DNA of 64,000 nucleotides, from contig JANYHK010000005.1 in NCBI GenBank assembly GCA_025359105.1, positions 1-64,000 of the forward strand, given 5' to 3'. Every line of letters starts with the position of its first letter. Position 1 is the stretch's first letter. Under the pieces are notes generated by a model. It was given only the letters and a program-made list of their open reading frames with translations, had not been told where the DNA came from and ran no database searches. The stretch comes from Myxococcales bacterium. Its GTDB lineage: Bacteria; Myxococcota_A; Polyangia; Polyangiales; Polyangiaceae. The translations under genes and the position numbers were made by a program. This document shows, one piece after another, positions 10,737 through 18,819 of this stretch.

Positions 10737-13700
10737 CTACGGCGTGAGCTCGAAGCTCACGTCGACCGTGCGGCCGCTGCCGTCCTGCGCCACACCGCGC
10801 AGGGTGACGCGCTGCTTGCCCGTGACCTCGGTCGGGGCGTGGTAGGTGCGCTCGAGCTCGTCGAGCTTCGCGAACGACGGGGCGTACTTCGGGACGTTCG
10901 CCTGCATGTGCTCGACCCACGCCTTGCGGGCGGCGGCGATCTCGAAGGGGCGCGCGTTGGCGAGGCGCTTGTTGAGCGGCTCGAGATCGGCCAAAAATGC
11001 CCGTTTTTGCGCGGTGTGCTGCGCGTGCTCCTTGGACGTGGTGTCGCCGACGGTGCCGGGGCCGGCGACGACCTTCCACGTCATCGGCACGCCGGGCGCC
11101 GGGTTCTTGCCCGCGGCCGGGAGGCCGGCGTCGACGTCGAGCTTCATGTGCGCCCCCTTCTGGAGCGTCGGGCTCGCGAGCTTCACCTGCAGCGGCGGCG
11201 GGGGCGCGAGGATGTTCAGCTTCACGAGCGCGGTGCCGCCCTGCGCGTCGACGCCGCGCAGCGTGACCACCTCGTCCTTGGTGATGGTGTCGGGCGCGCG
11301 GTAGGTCGCGCGTGACTCGTCGAGCTGCCGCTTGGTCTGGGCGAGATCGATCGCGGCGCTCGTTCGCGTGCCCACCGCCTGGCGCACGCCCTCGAGGGCT
11401 TGCGTCTTGCACGGGCCTTTGCACGCGACGTCGTTCAGCTTCGGCGCCTGGGCCTTGAGGAGCTGGTCGCTGGTGGCAAGGCGCCCCTTGTGCACGGCGA
11501 GCTTGGCGTCGTGCGCCGCCTCGAGCTTCGTGTCGCCGACGCTGCCGGGTCCGCTCACCAGGGTCCACGTCATCGGCAGCTTGCCCGCGGGCACGAGCTG
11601 CGCGGCTTCTCCTGCGCGCAGACCGGCCAGATCGCCGCTCTTGCCGGGGACCGCGGTCTTCGCGAGGTCGCGGCGGAACGCGGCGCGCTGCGGGGTCGCG
11701 AGGCTCACGGGGACGAGCGTTCGCCGGACTCCGTCCCTCGACGTGACGATGATCTGATCCTTGGCGGTCGGGTTCCACTTCGGCGGCACGTAGCGCGCGC
11801 TCAGGCCGTCCGGTGCTACGACGAGCGAGCCCTGCGTGAGCGGCGAGGTGAAGGCATTCTTCCCCGTGCTCGCGAGCGTGAACCGCGACGGCTCGCTCAC
11901 GGTGACTTGCGCGGTGCCCGTCGTGTTGATCGTGTCGGTCAACCGCGCGACGATGTTCGTCGGAAACGGCACGATGTGCTTCGTGCGCTTGCCGCACGGC
12001 GCCATGTCATCGGGCTCCCACAGTCCACCAGGGAGAAGCGGGGGATTGAAACGCGTCCGGTCGGCGACAGGGGCGAGCAGGGCGTCCACGTCGGGCCGCT
12101 GGTCGAGGAATACGCCCCAGTAGGCGTTGCAGTTGCGCGCGAGGACCATCATGTCCTGATTGGCCGTCTGGTTCCACTCGTTGCCGTTGCGGCGTCCGCG
12201 CCACTCGTGGCTGCCGTCGATCGTCGCTGCGAAGCCGAGCATCGCGTTGGGCGGCGCGGGTCCCCCCGCGGGGATGCCGACCACGAGCGCCTCACCGGCG
12301 AGGGCGGTCGCCGCCGCGCTCACGTCGACGGGATCGATGAGCGAGAGCTTGATCATGTTCACGGAGTTGTATGCCGCCGGGAAGACGTCGACGCTCTCCT
12401 CGGGGCGCACCGTGAACTTTGCGACCGGTCCGCCGGCCATGATGTCGCACGCGCCGGTCACGTCCGTCCCGATGAGCCCGGGCGCGATGGTGCACTGAGT
12501 GGTGGGCCCGGCGCAGGTCGCGGGGACGATGGTGGGCAGGCGCATGAGCTGGTTCATCGACGCGAGCGTCGCCGGCATCCCCTTCGCATTGTTCCGCAGG
12601 AGTGGGTTCATCCACAGGTGCGGCTTGGCGAAGCACTCCCGCGCCTGGTCCATCGTCATGTGGAACATCGACTGGAACACCTGCTCGGCGACCCAGCGCT
12701 CGGCCTCGCCGACCGCGGCCTTGAGCGCGGTTACCGGGGTCATGATGAAATCGATCATCTCGCTGACGCCCTGCACGGTGGTGCGATCGAGCCCGGTGGT
12801 GATCGACAGCATGTCGTTTTTGAACGCCCCGTACCCATCACCGACGTCCAGGTGCGCGGCGTGATCGGGCGAGAAAAATAGGTGAATGGCGGTGTTGTGG
12901 CTGGCGCTCACCCAGTCTTGCATCGCGAAGGGCGTCGTCTGCATCGCGTTGCCCGTCCACGCTTCGATGGCCCGCGCGATGGGGTTCTCGGCGGTGTAGG
13001 CGATGCCGTACGCGCCGGCGAGGGTGCCCCAGGCCGACATCCACACGAGGGCCCCGCCGAAGCCCATGCCCACGCACACGCCGGCGCCGCGAAGGTACTC
13101 GTCGGGGCAATCGGCGCTGCTGAACGCGCGGTCGGGGCACGTGCTCCCGCCGCACGCCCAGTCGACCTCGCGCCCCGTGCCGACGGGGCTCGCGTTGTAG
13201 GCTGCGTGCGCGAGATCGCTCGAGAGGGCGGCGTCGAAGTTGCGCACGTCGGCGTTCACGTGCGTGACGGTGTCGAGGAACGTCGCGAGGTGGTAGGTGA
13301 CGCTCTTGTACTTGCCGTCCTCGTGGGGGAACGCGGTTCCGTTGGCGTCGCGGACGTCCCAGGTGTTGTCGGCGATGAAGCCCTCGATCCCGGTGATGCC
13401 GTGGTCGCGCACGATGTCGAAGACGTTGAGCGGCGGCGGCAGGAACCGCCCCTTGCCGGGTTGCGGGATCGTCGACAGCTCCGGCGTGCGCTCACCGACG
13501 TAGCCCTCCACGGTGATGTGCTTGAACCAGTTCAGCGTCCGCATATCGAACATGTCGAAGATGCCGCCGGCGAACGTGTTCATGAACGTGTGCGCGTAGA
13601 TGTCGCCCGCGGCGTGGGCGAGGAAGCCGGCGGCGAAGGCGATCGCGTCGTTGGAGCCGTCTTCCCAGGCTTTGCGCCAGATCTGCTGGAGCCACGCGTC

Positions 13701-14099
13701 AGTCCCGGGACCGTTCGCGTCGGTGTCGGGGACGTTGCCCTCGGCGCCCGGCGGGTGGATGCGCATCTGGCCGGTGAGGATGTCGGGATACGCGTCGGGG
13801 CCGAGGACGCCGGCGAAGTACTTCGCGGGCGACGCCCTCAGCGCGACGAGGAGGCGCTCCTGGACCTTGTAGCGACCCTGCACGATCGGCTTTTTCGCCG
13901 CGTCGACCGCGGGCTTTCCGGTGCTTCGATCCGTCGCGTAGATCGTGATGTACCCGTCATCGACCGCGTCTTGATAGGCCTGCTGCGCCAGGTACACGTG
14001 CGTGTACGGCTTCCAGGCCCACGATGGCGACGACGCCGTCGTCACCGCACCCAGCGCCGCCACCGCAATCCAACACGCGCGCGCCCGTCGGTTTCTCAT
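10737..14099 (-). CDS. Secreted zinc-dependent phospholipase C-like protein with C-terminal repeats
   Basis: Exported protein of 1120 residues. A signal peptide (about 1-27) leaves a mature end near Trp29, in WKPYTHVYLAQQ. Zinc-dependent phospholipases C use the N-terminal Trp plus a nearby His. Further ligands fit GPDAYPDI (Asp102, Asp106) and GFLAHAAGDIYAHTF (His162, Asp166, His170). Hydrolysis of phospholipid head groups outside the cell is the family role. After about residue 560 there are no enzyme motifs; the last 330 residues hold two related units, each opening with MTW-L/V-SGPG-VGDT and closing with VTLRGV, with a charged helical insert of different length. These look like Ig/PKD-type adhesion or spacer domains. 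Start is ATG at 14099. Stops well before the next gene; probably monocistronic. Confidence 0.78.
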   Translation of the reverse strand: MRNRRARACWIAVAALGAVTTASSPSWAWKPYTHVYLAQQAYQDAVDDGYITIYATDRSTGKPAVDAAKKPIVQGRYKVQERLLVALRASPAKYFAGVLGPDAYPDILTGQMRIHPPGAEGNVPDTDANGPGTDAWLQQIWRKAWEDGSNDAIAFAAGFLAHAAGDIYAHTFMNTFAGGIFDMFDMRTLNWFKHITVEGYVGERTPELSTIPQPGKGRFLPPPLNVFDIVRDHGITGIEGFIADNTWDVRDANGTAFPHEDGKYKSVTYHLATFLDTVTHVNADVRNFDAALSSDLAHAAYNASPVGTGREVDWACGGSTCPDRAFSSADCPDEYLRGAGVCVGMGFGGALVWMSAWGTLAGAYGIAYTAENPIARAIEAWTGNAMQTTPFAMQDWVSASHNTAIHLFFSPDHAAHLDVGDGYGAFKNDMLSITTGLDRTTVQGVSEMIDFIMTPVTALKAAVGEAERWVAEQVFQSMFHMTMDQARECFAKPHLWMNPLLRNNAKGMPATLASMNQLMRLPTIVPATCAGPTTQCTIAPGLIGTDVTGACDIMAGGPVAKFTVRPEESVDVFPAAYNSVNMIKLSLIDPVDVSAAATALAGEALVVGIPAGGPAPPNAMLGFAATIDGSHEWRGRRNGNEWNQTANQDMMVLARNCNAYWGVFLDQRPDVDALLAPVADRTRFNPPLLPGGLWEPDDMAPCGKRTKHIVPFPTNIVARLTDTINTTGTAQVTVSEPSRFTLASTGKNAFTSPLTQGSLVVAPDGLSARYVPPKWNPTAKDQIIVTSRDGVRRTLVPVSLATPQRAAFRRDLAKTAVPGKSGDLAGLRAGEAAQLVPAGKLPMTWTLVSGPGSVGDTKLEAAHDAKLAVHKGRLATSDQLLKAQAPKLNDVACKGPCKTQALEGVRQAVGTRTSAAIDLAQTKRQLDESRATYRAPDTITKDEVVTLRGVDAQGGTALVKLNILAPPPPLQVKLASPTLQKGAHMKLDVDAGLPAAGKNPAPGVPMTWKVVAGPGTVGDTTSKEHAQHTAQKRAFLADLEPLNKRLANARPFEIAAARKAWVEHMQANVPKYAPSFAKLDELERTYHAPTEVTGKQRVTLRGVAQDGSGRTVDVSFELTP

Positions 14100-14150
14100 T
14101 TAACGCAGCCTCCAACCCCCCAGCCTACATCGCTGGTCGTCTTCCAGGCC

Positions 14151-15398
14151 TCAGAACTGCGGAGCGCAGCTCTTTCCGTCGGTGGTCAGCGCCTTGTCCA
14201 CCGGCGTAGCGGCCGAGAGATCGATGAAGTGCAGGTTGTACGTATCGCCGGCGCCCCGCAGGCAGTACACGAGGGCCTGACCGTCAGCGGAGATCGCCCC
14301 CGTCTGAACGTAGAAGCCTGCGTCGGGCACCACGATCGGCGTGGCCGTCGCCTTGACCATGTCGTAGACGAAGAGCGCGCGCGCGGTGTCGGTCTGTCCG
14401 GCACGCGTCACCTCGGTCGTGCCGACGAAGACGAATCCGCTCCCGTCGCCGATCCAGCTCGCCGTCTCGAGGGAAGGATCGATCCCGCCGGGGCCATAGG
14501 TCTGGGCCACGAGCTTCTTCGGCGCGGTGCCGCCCGCGCTCGGGTAGAGGAAGATCCCCTCGTCCTGCGAGCTGATGCACACGCTGTGGCGGAAGAGCAG
14601 CTCGCCGGTCACGGGATGGACCGACGGATCCAGAACCGAGCAGCTCGTCACTGTGGACAGGAGGGTCGGGGTGCCGCCACCGGCGGACACGCTCCACGGG
14701 AGCGAGCCGCCCTTGAGCGTCGTCCCCTCGTACCAGTAGTTGCCGAAATCGTAGAGGACGCTGCCATCCTTGGTGAAGACCGGCTCTCCCACCGGGATCG
14801 AGAACTGCGAGCGGCCTTGGCTGGTGTTGGGAAACACCGGAGTGAGACGGCGAAAGTCCGACCCGTCGGTGGCAAGACTCCAGATGGCGCGCGTCGCCAG
14901 CCCCGTGTCGACGTCGGCCTTGGTGGGGCCGTAGAGCGAGGCGAGGACGATCCGCTTGCGATCGGGCGACAGCGCGTAGCCGTGGATCTTCCACCCGCTG
15001 CTGCCGTCGCCGCGCAGGTCGGTGATCACTCGCTCCTGACCGCTCTTGAGGTCGCGGGCGATGAGGAGATCGTGGTCCACGGTCTCCGAGCGCACGTAGA
15101 GCAACGTGCCGGCCGGTAGAGCCGAACCCACCGCGCCGGACGAACCCGACGCGCCAGACGTCCCCGAAGCGCCGGACGAACCGGACGCGCCCGAAGCGCC
15201 GGACGAAGCGGACGAACCCGACGAACCCGACGAACCCGACGTGCCCGACGAACCGGACGTGCCCGACGAACCCGCGGAGCCTGAGGTGCCCGATGTGCCT
15301 GACGTGCCCGACGGTGCCACGGTGGTGCAAGCCGCCATCCCTGCGATCGTGGGGAGCACGACGAGCACACAAGTCCTGAGAGAGACGGCATTCAACAT
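14151..15398 (-). CDS. Lipoprotein with Ser-Gly repeat spacer and TolB-like beta-propeller
   Basis: Lipoprotein of 415 residues. The signal ends in the lipobox MAAC with lipidated Cys24. A spacer (about 31-93) made of Ser-Gly-Thr/Ser/Ala triplets lifts the domain off the membrane. The rest carries repeated blocks typical of TolB/WD40-like propellers: LIARDLKSGQERVITDL, YALSPDRKRIVLAS, IWSLATDGSDFRRLTP and FVYDMVKATATPIVVP, each pairing a 'computed value' strand with a downstream strand. Such propellers usually bind protein partners or sugars; no catalytic motif is visible. The ATG at 15398 gives the correct signal peptide; the frame remains open for about 300 bp upstream without signal-like sequence. 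Confidence 0.75.
   Translation of the reverse strand: MLNAVSLRTCVLVVLPTIAGMAACTTVAPSGTSGTSGTSGSAGSSGTSGSSGTSGSSGSSGSSASSGASGASGSSGASGTSGASGSSGAVGSALPAGTLLYVRSETVDHDLLIARDLKSGQERVITDLRGDGSSGWKIHGYALSPDRKRIVLASLYGPTKADVDTGLATRAIWSLATDGSDFRRLTPVFPNTSQGRSQFSIPVGEPVFTKDGSVLYDFGNYWYEGTTLKGGSLPWSVSAGGGTPTLLSTVTSCSVLDPSVHPVTGELLFRHSVCISSQDEGIFLYPSAGGTAPKKLVAQTYGPGGIDPSLETASWIGDGSGFVFVGTTEVTRAGQTDTARALFVYDMVKATATPIVVPDAGFYVQTGAISADGQALVYCLRGAGDTYNLHFIDLSAATPVDKALTTDGKSCAPQF
15120..15310 (-). repeat. Tandem triplet-residue (Ser-Gly-X) coding repeat
   Basis: About 190 bp of imperfect 9-bp units, reading roughly GGC-ACG-TCC on the coding strand, encode the spacer after the lipid-modified Cys of the beta-propeller lipoprotein. 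Two other lipoproteins in this window carry the same type of spacer at 50.1 and 57.5 kb. The repeated DNA is a likely substrate for replication slippage, so spacer length may vary between strains. Confidence 0.85.
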
Positions 15399-15744
15399 GG
15401 TGTAGCGAGGCCCTTTCGACGTGAGGCAGGCTCTGCAAAGCACAGTCCGCCCCCGAACCTCCCGGTTACCGCGGGTTTGCCGGAAGACTGCGCGAAGCCT
15501 GCGCAGTCGCCGCGCAGCGTCCGGGCTCGACTGAGCGAGTTTGGCGCAATTCCGGCGGGCTCGCGTCGCACCGGCCGCACGGGCTCCATCGCGGTGCAGC
15601 CCGCACGCAGATGTCGGGAAACGGAGCAGATGGCGCGAGCGCCGCGCTGAAGGGGCGTCGAGAGACGGCGCAACTCGGCGACACGTGGTTTCCCCCCGCG
15701 TGCGCAACTCGCATAGGCTGAGCTCTCAAACGGGAGGTTGGACC
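15399..15744. other. Divergent intergenic region, no gene seen
   Basis: 346 bp between a minus-strand lipoprotein gene and a plus-strand membrane-protein gene must hold both promoters. No convincing small gene or strong hairpin was found. A clear GGGAGG ribosome-binding site for the plus-strand gene is at about 15732-15737. Confidence 0.5.
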
Positions 15745-16176
15745 ATGGTGTTGTCGTTCGGATTGTGGCTGGTCATTCTCGGCGTTCTCGCGGCGGCGAA
15801 TCTCATCATCGCGCGGAAGCCGGACGCGGCGGCGCTGATCGGGAAGATCAGCCCGTACCAGGGCTGGATGGGCGCGGTGAGCGTCCTGTATGGCGTGTGG
15901 GAGCTCATTAGTTGTGTCGGCGCAATGGGGATGATGGCCGTGAGGCCTCCGATCGGCCTGATCCTTTGGGTCATGTACCTGGCCAACGCACTCCTCCAGA
16001 TCGTCCTCGGTTTCTTGCTCGGCGTCGGCGTCTTGAAGACGTTCATCAAGAGCGAGCAGGCCAATCAGAAGATGGACCAGACGCTGCGTAAGCTGGCCCC
16101 TCTGCAGGGAAGCCTCGGCATCCTCGCCATCGTCGTGGGCCTCGCGTTCGTGGTCCTCGAGGTCGTCTTCGGGTAA
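15745..16176 (+). CDS. Small integral membrane protein, four predicted helices
   Basis: A 143-residue hydrophobic protein. Membrane helices are predicted around residues 2-22 (LSFGLWLVILGVLAAANLII), 45-65, 70-97 (PPIGLILWVMYLANALLQIV) and 122-142. A charged cytoplasmic or periplasmic loop (about 100-118, with KSEQANQKMDQTLRKL) separates the last two. No catalytic residues or known family are recognised. The ATG at 15745 is preceded at good spacing by GGGAGG. It stands alone between divergent and parallel neighbours. Confidence 0.75.
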   Translation: MVLSFGLWLVILGVLAAANLIIARKPDAAALIGKISPYQGWMGAVSVLYGVWELISCVGAMGMMAVRPPIGLILWVMYLANALLQIVLGFLLGVGVLKTFIKSEQANQKMDQTLRKLAPLQGSLGILAIVVGLAFVVLEVVFG

Positions 16177-16355
16177 CCGGCACGCACGTCGAGCTACCTC
16201 GAACGCGCTTCGAGGCGGCTCGGCGTGGCGTGCGGCGTCGCCTCGAGCTTGGCGACGCTCCAGACGTGCTCATTTCTTGGTTCGCGCCCGGCCGGCTTCA
16301 CGTGCCGAGAGGTAGCGCCGGGAAGGACGGTTGCTCTAGGGTACCGGCCCCTACC

Positions 16356-18179
16356 ATGCGAAACCCGAGGCCGTTGCTCCCTCTGCTCCTCTTCTATGCG
16401 CTCTCGTGCGGAGGCGCTGCACCTCACGCCGTCACGCCGAGCCCTCCGGCGCCGTCCGCCGCGTCCGCCGCCACGCCGGCGTCGCGCGTCCTGGCGGTGG
16501 CCGACGGGATCGTCGATGACATGTTCGAGCAGTCGCCCGAGGCCGTCGCGATGCTGCGGCCCCCGGGGGCGCGCTACGACGGGTGGCCAGACGCGTCGCT
16601 CCCCGCGATCGCCAAGCGCGAGGCGCGCGAGGACGCGTGGCGCGCCGAGCTCGGGGCGATCGATCGCGCGTCGCTCGGCGCCGAGGCGGTGACGCTCGCG
16701 TACGACGTCGCCGCCGAGACGCTCGATGCACGCTCGCAGGCGCGCGTCTGCAGAAGCGAGCTCTGGGACGTCCGCCCGCTGTCGAGCGTCATGACACGCC
16801 TCGGTGACGTCGCGACTGCGCAGCCCGTCGGCACGCCGGAGCTGCGGCGCCAGGCCCTCGTGCGTTTCGCGCTCGTCCCGTCCATCGTGGACGCGCAGAT
16901 CGCCAACCTGCGCGAAGGCCAGAAGCGCGGCTACCTGCAGTCCGAGGTGAACGTGCGCCAGGTGCTCGAGCAAATCGAGCGGGTGATGCAGATGGCGCCG
17001 GAGGCCTCGCCCTTCTTCAGCCCCGCCGCGCGCGACGCCGATCCCGAGATGCGCGTGAAGCTGAAGGCGCTGATCGAGACGCACATCTTCCCCGCCGTCG
17101 GGAGATACCGCGACTATCTGCGCACCGAGTACCTCCCCAACGCGCGCAAGGCGTTCGGGGTCTCGGCGAACCCGCACGGCGCAGAGTGCTACCGCGCCTC
17201 GATTCGCCTCTATACGACGCTGCCGCGCACGCCGCAGCAGGTCCACGACGCCGGGCTCGCCGAGGTGGCGGTGCTCGAAGCCGAGATGACGGCGCTCTCG
17301 AAGAAGAGCTTCGGCGGAGCCGATCTGAAGACGCTGCGCGAGCGGTTCACGACAGCGCCCGAGTACCGCCAGAAGGACGCGGGGTCGATCGTGGCGCAGG
17401 CGAACGATGCGATCGCGCGCGCGAAGGCCGCCATGCCGCGCGCGTTCGGCATCCAGCCGCCGTCGGACGTCGTCGTCGAGCCGATCCCGCAGTTCCAGGA
17501 GCGCACCGCGGCTGCCCACTACCTGCGCGCCGCGCTCGACGGCTCGCGGCCCGGCACCTACCGCATCCGGCTCTACAAACCGGAGGAGCAGCCGATCGTC
17601 CTCGGCGAGTCGACCGCCTTTCACGAGGCGATCCCCGGCCATCACCTCCAGGTGAACATCGCGACGACGCGCGAGGGAAACCCGCGCATCGCGCGCTTCC
17701 TCTTCAACAGCGGGTACGGCGAGGGCTGGGCCCTCTACGCCGAGCGTCTCGCCGACGAGCTCGGCCTCTACTCGAACGACGCGTCGCGCTTCGGGATGCT
17801 CAGCAACGCCGCGTGGCGCGCGTGCCGGCTCGTCGTCGACACCGGGATTCACGCGTTCGGCTGGGACCGCGAGCGCGCCATCACGTTCGTCCTCGATCAC
17901 ACCGCGATGCCGCGGACGCAGGCGGCCCAGGAGGTCGATCGCTACATTTCGTGGCCTGGCCAGGCCACCGCGTACATGACCGGCTACCTCGAGATCGCGC
18001 GGATGCGCGCCGACGCCAAGAAGGCGCTGGGAGACAAGTTCGATCTGAAGGCGTTCCACGACCGCGTCCTCGAGAGCGGCGCCGTGCCGTTACCGGTGCT
18101 GTCGCGCCGGGTCGAGGCGTGGGTCGCCTCAGTCCATTCCCGCTCGCCTCAGGTCTCGAGGGGGCCGCAGACGTTGTAG
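16356..18179 (+). CDS. DUF885 family lipoprotein (putative metallopeptidase)
   Basis: Lipoprotein of 607 residues with lipobox YALSC (Cys18), followed by a Pro/Ala-rich stretch and a largely helical DUF885 domain. The family signature HEAIPGHHLQ lies at about 423-432 and is metallopeptidase-like: His423 and Glu424 with His429/His430 as likely metal ligands and base. Downstream, YGEGWALYAE supplies another conserved family block. It probably acts in the periplasm or at the outer membrane on peptides; the substrate is unknown. The ATG at 16356 was chosen because it opens the signal peptide; the frame is open further upstream without signal character. Its last 31 bp overlap the 3' end of the convergent gene at 18149. 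A paralogue is at 46023. Confidence 0.87.
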   Translation: MRNPRPLLPLLLFYALSCGGAAPHAVTPSPPAPSAASAATPASRVLAVADGIVDDMFEQSPEAVAMLRPPGARYDGWPDASLPAIAKREAREDAWRAELGAIDRASLGAEAVTLAYDVAAETLDARSQARVCRSELWDVRPLSSVMTRLGDVATAQPVGTPELRRQALVRFALVPSIVDAQIANLREGQKRGYLQSEVNVRQVLEQIERVMQMAPEASPFFSPAARDADPEMRVKLKALIETHIFPAVGRYRDYLRTEYLPNARKAFGVSANPHGAECYRASIRLYTTLPRTPQQVHDAGLAEVAVLEAEMTALSKKSFGGADLKTLRERFTTAPEYRQKDAGSIVAQANDAIARAKAAMPRAFGIQPPSDVVVEPIPQFQERTAAAHYLRAALDGSRPGTYRIRLYKPEEQPIVLGESTAFHEAIPGHHLQVNIATTREGNPRIARFLFNSGYGEGWALYAERLADELGLYSNDASRFGMLSNAAWRACRLVVDTGIHAFGWDRERAITFVLDHTAMPRTQAAQEVDRYISWPGQATAYMTGYLEIARMRADAKKALGDKFDLKAFHDRVLESGAVPLPVLSRRVEAWVASVHSRSPQVSRGPQTL

Positions 18180-18811
18180 TCGATCTCACCGTGGCCGCAC
18201 TGCTTCACGACCTTCGGCGGGCGGCACGTCACGACACCTCCACGCTCGAAGGGCAGGCACAGCCACTCGCGCAAGTGGCTCGGGCAGAACACGGTGGTCC
18301 CCGCCTCGGCCTTGCACCCGAACGCCTCGAGGCGCTTCTTCGCGTAGGCATAGGGGATTTTGATCGTCAGCGACTTCCACAGGTCGGCCGACAGATCGGA
18401 GCATGTGCTCGCGGCGCGCTGCTCCGGCGACGTCGCCTCCTTGGCGCCGCAGCCAGGCGCGTAGTCGCGGGAGCTCGTCGTCGCGCACGCGTCGATCTTT
18501 CCGGCGTTCAGCATCTTCATGCACGCGGCGAGCCCCGCTTGCGGGCACTGGTACCCGTTGCCGTAGCCGATCGGCGCCATCGAGCGGCACAGCGCGCCTC
18601 GGATGAGCGTGTCGTCGATCTCCTTCATCAGCACGGGGTTGGACAGCGCCGCTTTGCCCGAGAAGTCGTAGTCCTGCGCCGCGATGATCCCGGGGTTATT
18701 GCCCGGGCTCACCGTCGGCGCGGGCGATCCCCCCGGTTTGTTGTCACCGTGCGCGAAGGACGCCGTCGCGACCATGGCGAGTACGAGGAGCGTGCTGGCG
18801 TGCTTCGTCAT
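18149..18811 (-). CDS. Secreted Cys-rich protein of unknown function
   Basis: A 220-residue protein with a signal peptide (about 1-20, ending TASFAHG) and about 13 cysteines in the mature part, for example in CRSMAPIGYGNGYQC, CPQAGLAACMKML, CPSHLREWLC and CGHGEIDYNVC. The even spacing suggests a disulfide-bonded exported domain. No family is recognised. The ATG at 18811 lies 8 bp after the stop of the 1186-residue protein gene, so the two are almost certainly co-transcribed and may form one secreted complex. Its 3' end overlaps the convergent DUF885 gene by 31 bp. Confidence 0.7.
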   Translation of the reverse strand: MTKHASTLLVLAMVATASFAHGDNKPGGSPAPTVSPGNNPGIIAAQDYDFSGKAALSNPVLMKEIDDTLIRGALCRSMAPIGYGNGYQCPQAGLAACMKMLNAGKIDACATTSSRDYAPGCGAKEATSPEQRAASTCSDLSADLWKSLTIKIPYAYAKKRLEAFGCKAEAGTTVFCPSHLREWLCLPFERGGVVTCRPPKVVKQCGHGEIDYNVCGPLET

Positions 18812-18819
18812 GGAGCCTC

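Noticed and set aside
14099-14150. Possible co-transcription of the phospholipase-like and propeller lipoprotein genes as a functional pair
   Set aside because: The 50-bp gap permits read-through, but the proteins share no pathway or motif; spacing alone is not enough to claim a unit.
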